A stretch of 64,000 nucleotides of DNA from Candidatus Endomicrobiellum neotermitis (GTDB lineage Bacteria > Elusimicrobiota > Endomicrobiia > Endomicrobiales > Endomicrobiaceae), in NCBI GenBank assembly GCA_031282355.1, contig JAITDW010000001.1, positions 178,893 to 242,892 on the forward strand, read 5' to 3'. Below, piece after piece: positions 61,818 to 64,000 of the stretch (the stretch's first letter is position 1; every line of letters starts with the position of its first letter). Below the pieces are notes generated by a model. It worked only from the letters and a program-made list of their open reading frames with translations. It ran no database searches and was not told where the DNA came from. The position numbers and the translations under genes are program-made.

Positions 61818-62339
61818 TTATGCCCAAATAGTGTTTTTTAAATTTCTAATAAAAACTGTTTTTACTGGATATAACTTTTCAATAACTTCTTCAGGATTAA
61901 ACCATAATTTGATTTCCCTCGCAGCTTCTATGCTGTCAGATGAACAATGTACAACATTTTCATATAATCCTTTAGTAGTTATTCTACCATACGACCCTCT
62001 GATTGATATTGGATCTGCATCTTCAGGGTTTGTTGCTCCTGCAATTTCTCTTATTTTAGAAATTGCACATTCACCGTGGTAAACAAATGCCAATATTCTG
62101 TTCCAAGGTTCTCCGTATACTTTACCCTGGATATAGTTTATGAGTTCATTAAAAAAAGGTTTATCTTTAAGATGATTATAATGTGCTTTCGCAAGTTTTT
62201 CATCAACTTTTATCATCTTTGAACCAACAATAATCAACTTAGACTCAGAAAACTTAGTTAATATATTCCCAACTAAAGATTTCTTAATTCCATCAGGCTT
62301 AATTAAAACCAAAACTTGTTCAATTTTCATGTTTTTCAC
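61818..62339 (-). CDS. ndk: Nucleoside diphosphate kinase (long variant)
   Basis: QVLVLIKPDGIKKSLVGNIL...GATNPEDADPISIRGSYG...NVVHCSSDSIEAAREIKLWF; catalytic His in NVVHCSSD. Confidence 0.92.
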   Translation of the reverse strand: MKNMKIEQVLVLIKPDGIKKSLVGNILTKFSESKLIIVGSKMIKVDEKLAKAHYNHLKDKPFFNELINYIQGKVYGEPWNRILAFVYHGECAISKIREIAGATNPEDADPISIRGSYGRITTKGLYENVVHCSSDSIEAAREIKLWFNPEEVIEKLYPVKTVFIRNLKNTIWA

Positions 62340-63159
62340 ACCTTTTCTTTTTGATTAATACTCTCCAATATTTTGTCACATAAACAAATACGCCTAAGAA
62401 AATATATGTACTAAACAATATAAAAATAATATTTTGTGGAAACATAATCACAAAAAGTAGAATAATAATTATTAAAACTAAGAACCTAAAAGCTTTCGGC
62501 TTTGATAATTTAAAATTTTTAAAAGAAATGTATGGAACATTTGAAACCATAAGCAAAGATAGAATCACCATAATTACTGGCATTAATCTATTAAGGAACA
62601 TAGACATATTTTCTAGTAATACAGGAGAATGCACTGCATTATTAATTTTGGATTTTGAATAATCTGGGGCAAATAATTCATAACCTAGTATAAAAGATAT
62701 TAATAATCCAGCTGAAGCTGGTGTTGGTAACCCCATAAAAGAATTATGGAACATATCATCATTATTGTCAATCTTAGTATTAAACTTCGCAAGTCTAAAA
62801 GCACTACACAAAACAAATAAAACAGCAACAACTAATCCACTCTTACCCATCGTATTTAATACAAATTGGTACATCATAATAGATGGGGCAACTCCAAATG
62901 ATAATAAATCACTTAAAGAATCCATTTGAACACCAAATTCACTTGTAGTTTTTGTTAATCTAGCAATTCTTCCATCCATCATATCAAAAGATATAGCAAC
63001 TACAAGAAGCCATGCAGCCTTTGTAAAATCACCATTAATTGATGATATTATAGATAAATATCCACATGTCATATTTCCACATGTAAAAAGACTAGGTATT
63101 ATATAAATGCCTTTTTTTAATTTCCCCACTTTATTAATTCTCCGGAAACTTTGCAACAA
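62320..63159 (-). CDS. pssA: CDP-diacylglycerol--serine O-phosphatidyltransferase
   Basis: FDMMDGRIARLTKTTSEFGVQMDSLSDLLSFGVAPSIMMYQF (CDP-alcohol phosphatidyltransferase motif). Confidence 0.95.
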   Translation of the reverse strand: MLQSFRRINKVGKLKKGIYIIPSLFTCGNMTCGYLSIISSINGDFTKAAWLLVVAISFDMMDGRIARLTKTTSEFGVQMDSLSDLLSFGVAPSIMMYQFVLNTMGKSGLVVAVLFVLCSAFRLAKFNTKIDNNDDMFHNSFMGLPTPASAGLLISFILGYELFAPDYSKSKINNAVHSPVLLENMSMFLNRLMPVIMVILSLLMVSNVPYISFKNFKLSKPKAFRFLVLIIIILLFVIMFPQNIIFILFSTYIFLGVFVYVTKYWRVLIKKKRCEKHEN

Positions 63160-63763
63160 TAGTTATAGCAGATACAACTTTATCACCATGTCTTATTTTA
63201 ATACTGGCATTTTTAGGTATATGTAAATCAACTTGTGAACCGAATTTTATTAAACCTATTTTATCACCACAACATAATAAATCTCCTGATTTTACCCATG
63301 AAACACATCTTCTTGCAAGCATACCTGCTATCTGCTTAACAATATATTTTCCATTTTCATTTTCTATAGTTATAATATTTTGTTCGTTAACTATATGTGC
63401 TTGTGAGTTCATAGCTTTTAGAAACTTACCGGACACATGTTCAACACTTACAACTTTTCCATTTACAGGTGAACGTTGTAAATGTATATCTAAGACTGAC
63501 AAAAACACTCTTATAATTTTTTCATTTTTATTTTCATTTATTTCTAAAACAGTACCATTACAAGGTGATAGAATTATTCCATCACCTTTTGTTATTTCTA
63601 CATCAGGATCTCTAAAAAAATAAACACAGAATAAAGAAACAAAAATACATAAAACTCCACATATAACTGAAATTATACCCCACCATAACATCATAATTAA
63701 TAATATCAATCCTAAAATAAACGGAATTATGATAAATACACGCCCCTCTTTTACAATTTGCAT
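63134..63763 (-). CDS. psd: Phosphatidylserine decarboxylase proenzyme
   Basis: 209 aa; YFFRDPDVEI, RVFLSVLDIHLQRSPVNGKVVSVEH, C-terminal GLIKFGSQVDLHIP (LGST-like cleavage site, here FGS). Confidence 0.94.
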   Translation of the reverse strand: MQIVKEGRVFIIIPFILGLILLIMMLWWGIISVICGVLCIFVSLFCVYFFRDPDVEITKGDGIILSPCNGTVLEINENKNEKIIRVFLSVLDIHLQRSPVNGKVVSVEHVSGKFLKAMNSQAHIVNEQNIITIENENGKYIVKQIAGMLARRCVSWVKSGDLLCCGDKIGLIKFGSQVDLHIPKNASIKIRHGDKVVSAITIVAKFPEN

Positions 63764-64000
63764 AAAATAATTACCTTTTTACTAAAAAAAATACAAAACA
63801 ACACTCTACAAAATCACATTTATTATGTTTTTACGATTATGACATGAAACAAATTTCGTAATTTATGTTTTATTACAAATAAAAAAACGAAAAAATTTTA
63901 GTTATCTGTTAAGAAATATTACTTATGAACAGAAATAAAACTCTATAAAATAAAAAATTGGTTTTATACAATTTTATGTTCTCTTCTTTCAATGAATAAT

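Overview
The window is an AT-rich (low-GC by eye), densely coded bacterial chromosome segment. It is dominated by housekeeping and central-metabolism genes from a Gram-negative anaerobe. LPS core genes, POR, flavodiiron protein, GTP-PEPCK, class I two-subunit fumarase, malic enzyme and type III glutamine synthetase together resemble Elusimicrobiota/Endomicrobium-like genomes. That placement is inference and was not tested. I support about 50 protein-coding genes, including a 5'-partial ligA running off the left edge and a 44-aa rpmH; both are missing from the ORF track. I also support 11 tRNAs (none with an encoded CCA), a tmRNA, and a CIRCE operator on a sigma70-type promoter ahead of hrcA-grpE-dnaK-dnaJ. 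I found no CRISPR array, IS element, prophage or classical defence island. The points most worth a second look are: two paralogous five-ligand HD-domain proteins bracketing tgt-yajC; a DUF374 acyltransferase/GT9 heptosyltransferase fusion in a waaA operon; a free-standing ThiD2-like gene overlapping thiC; a 4xCxxC mini-protein directly after iscU; an apparent frameshift that extends DnaK through an intergenic hairpin; a perfect 15-bp-arm palindrome whose loop is the fumarase stop codon; a tandem palindromic 17-mer ahead of the flavodiiron gene; and a small nuclease cluster (RNase H with an unknown N-terminus, RmuC, Fe-S-type PD-(D/E)XK). No clear wholly new system is proven from sequence alone.
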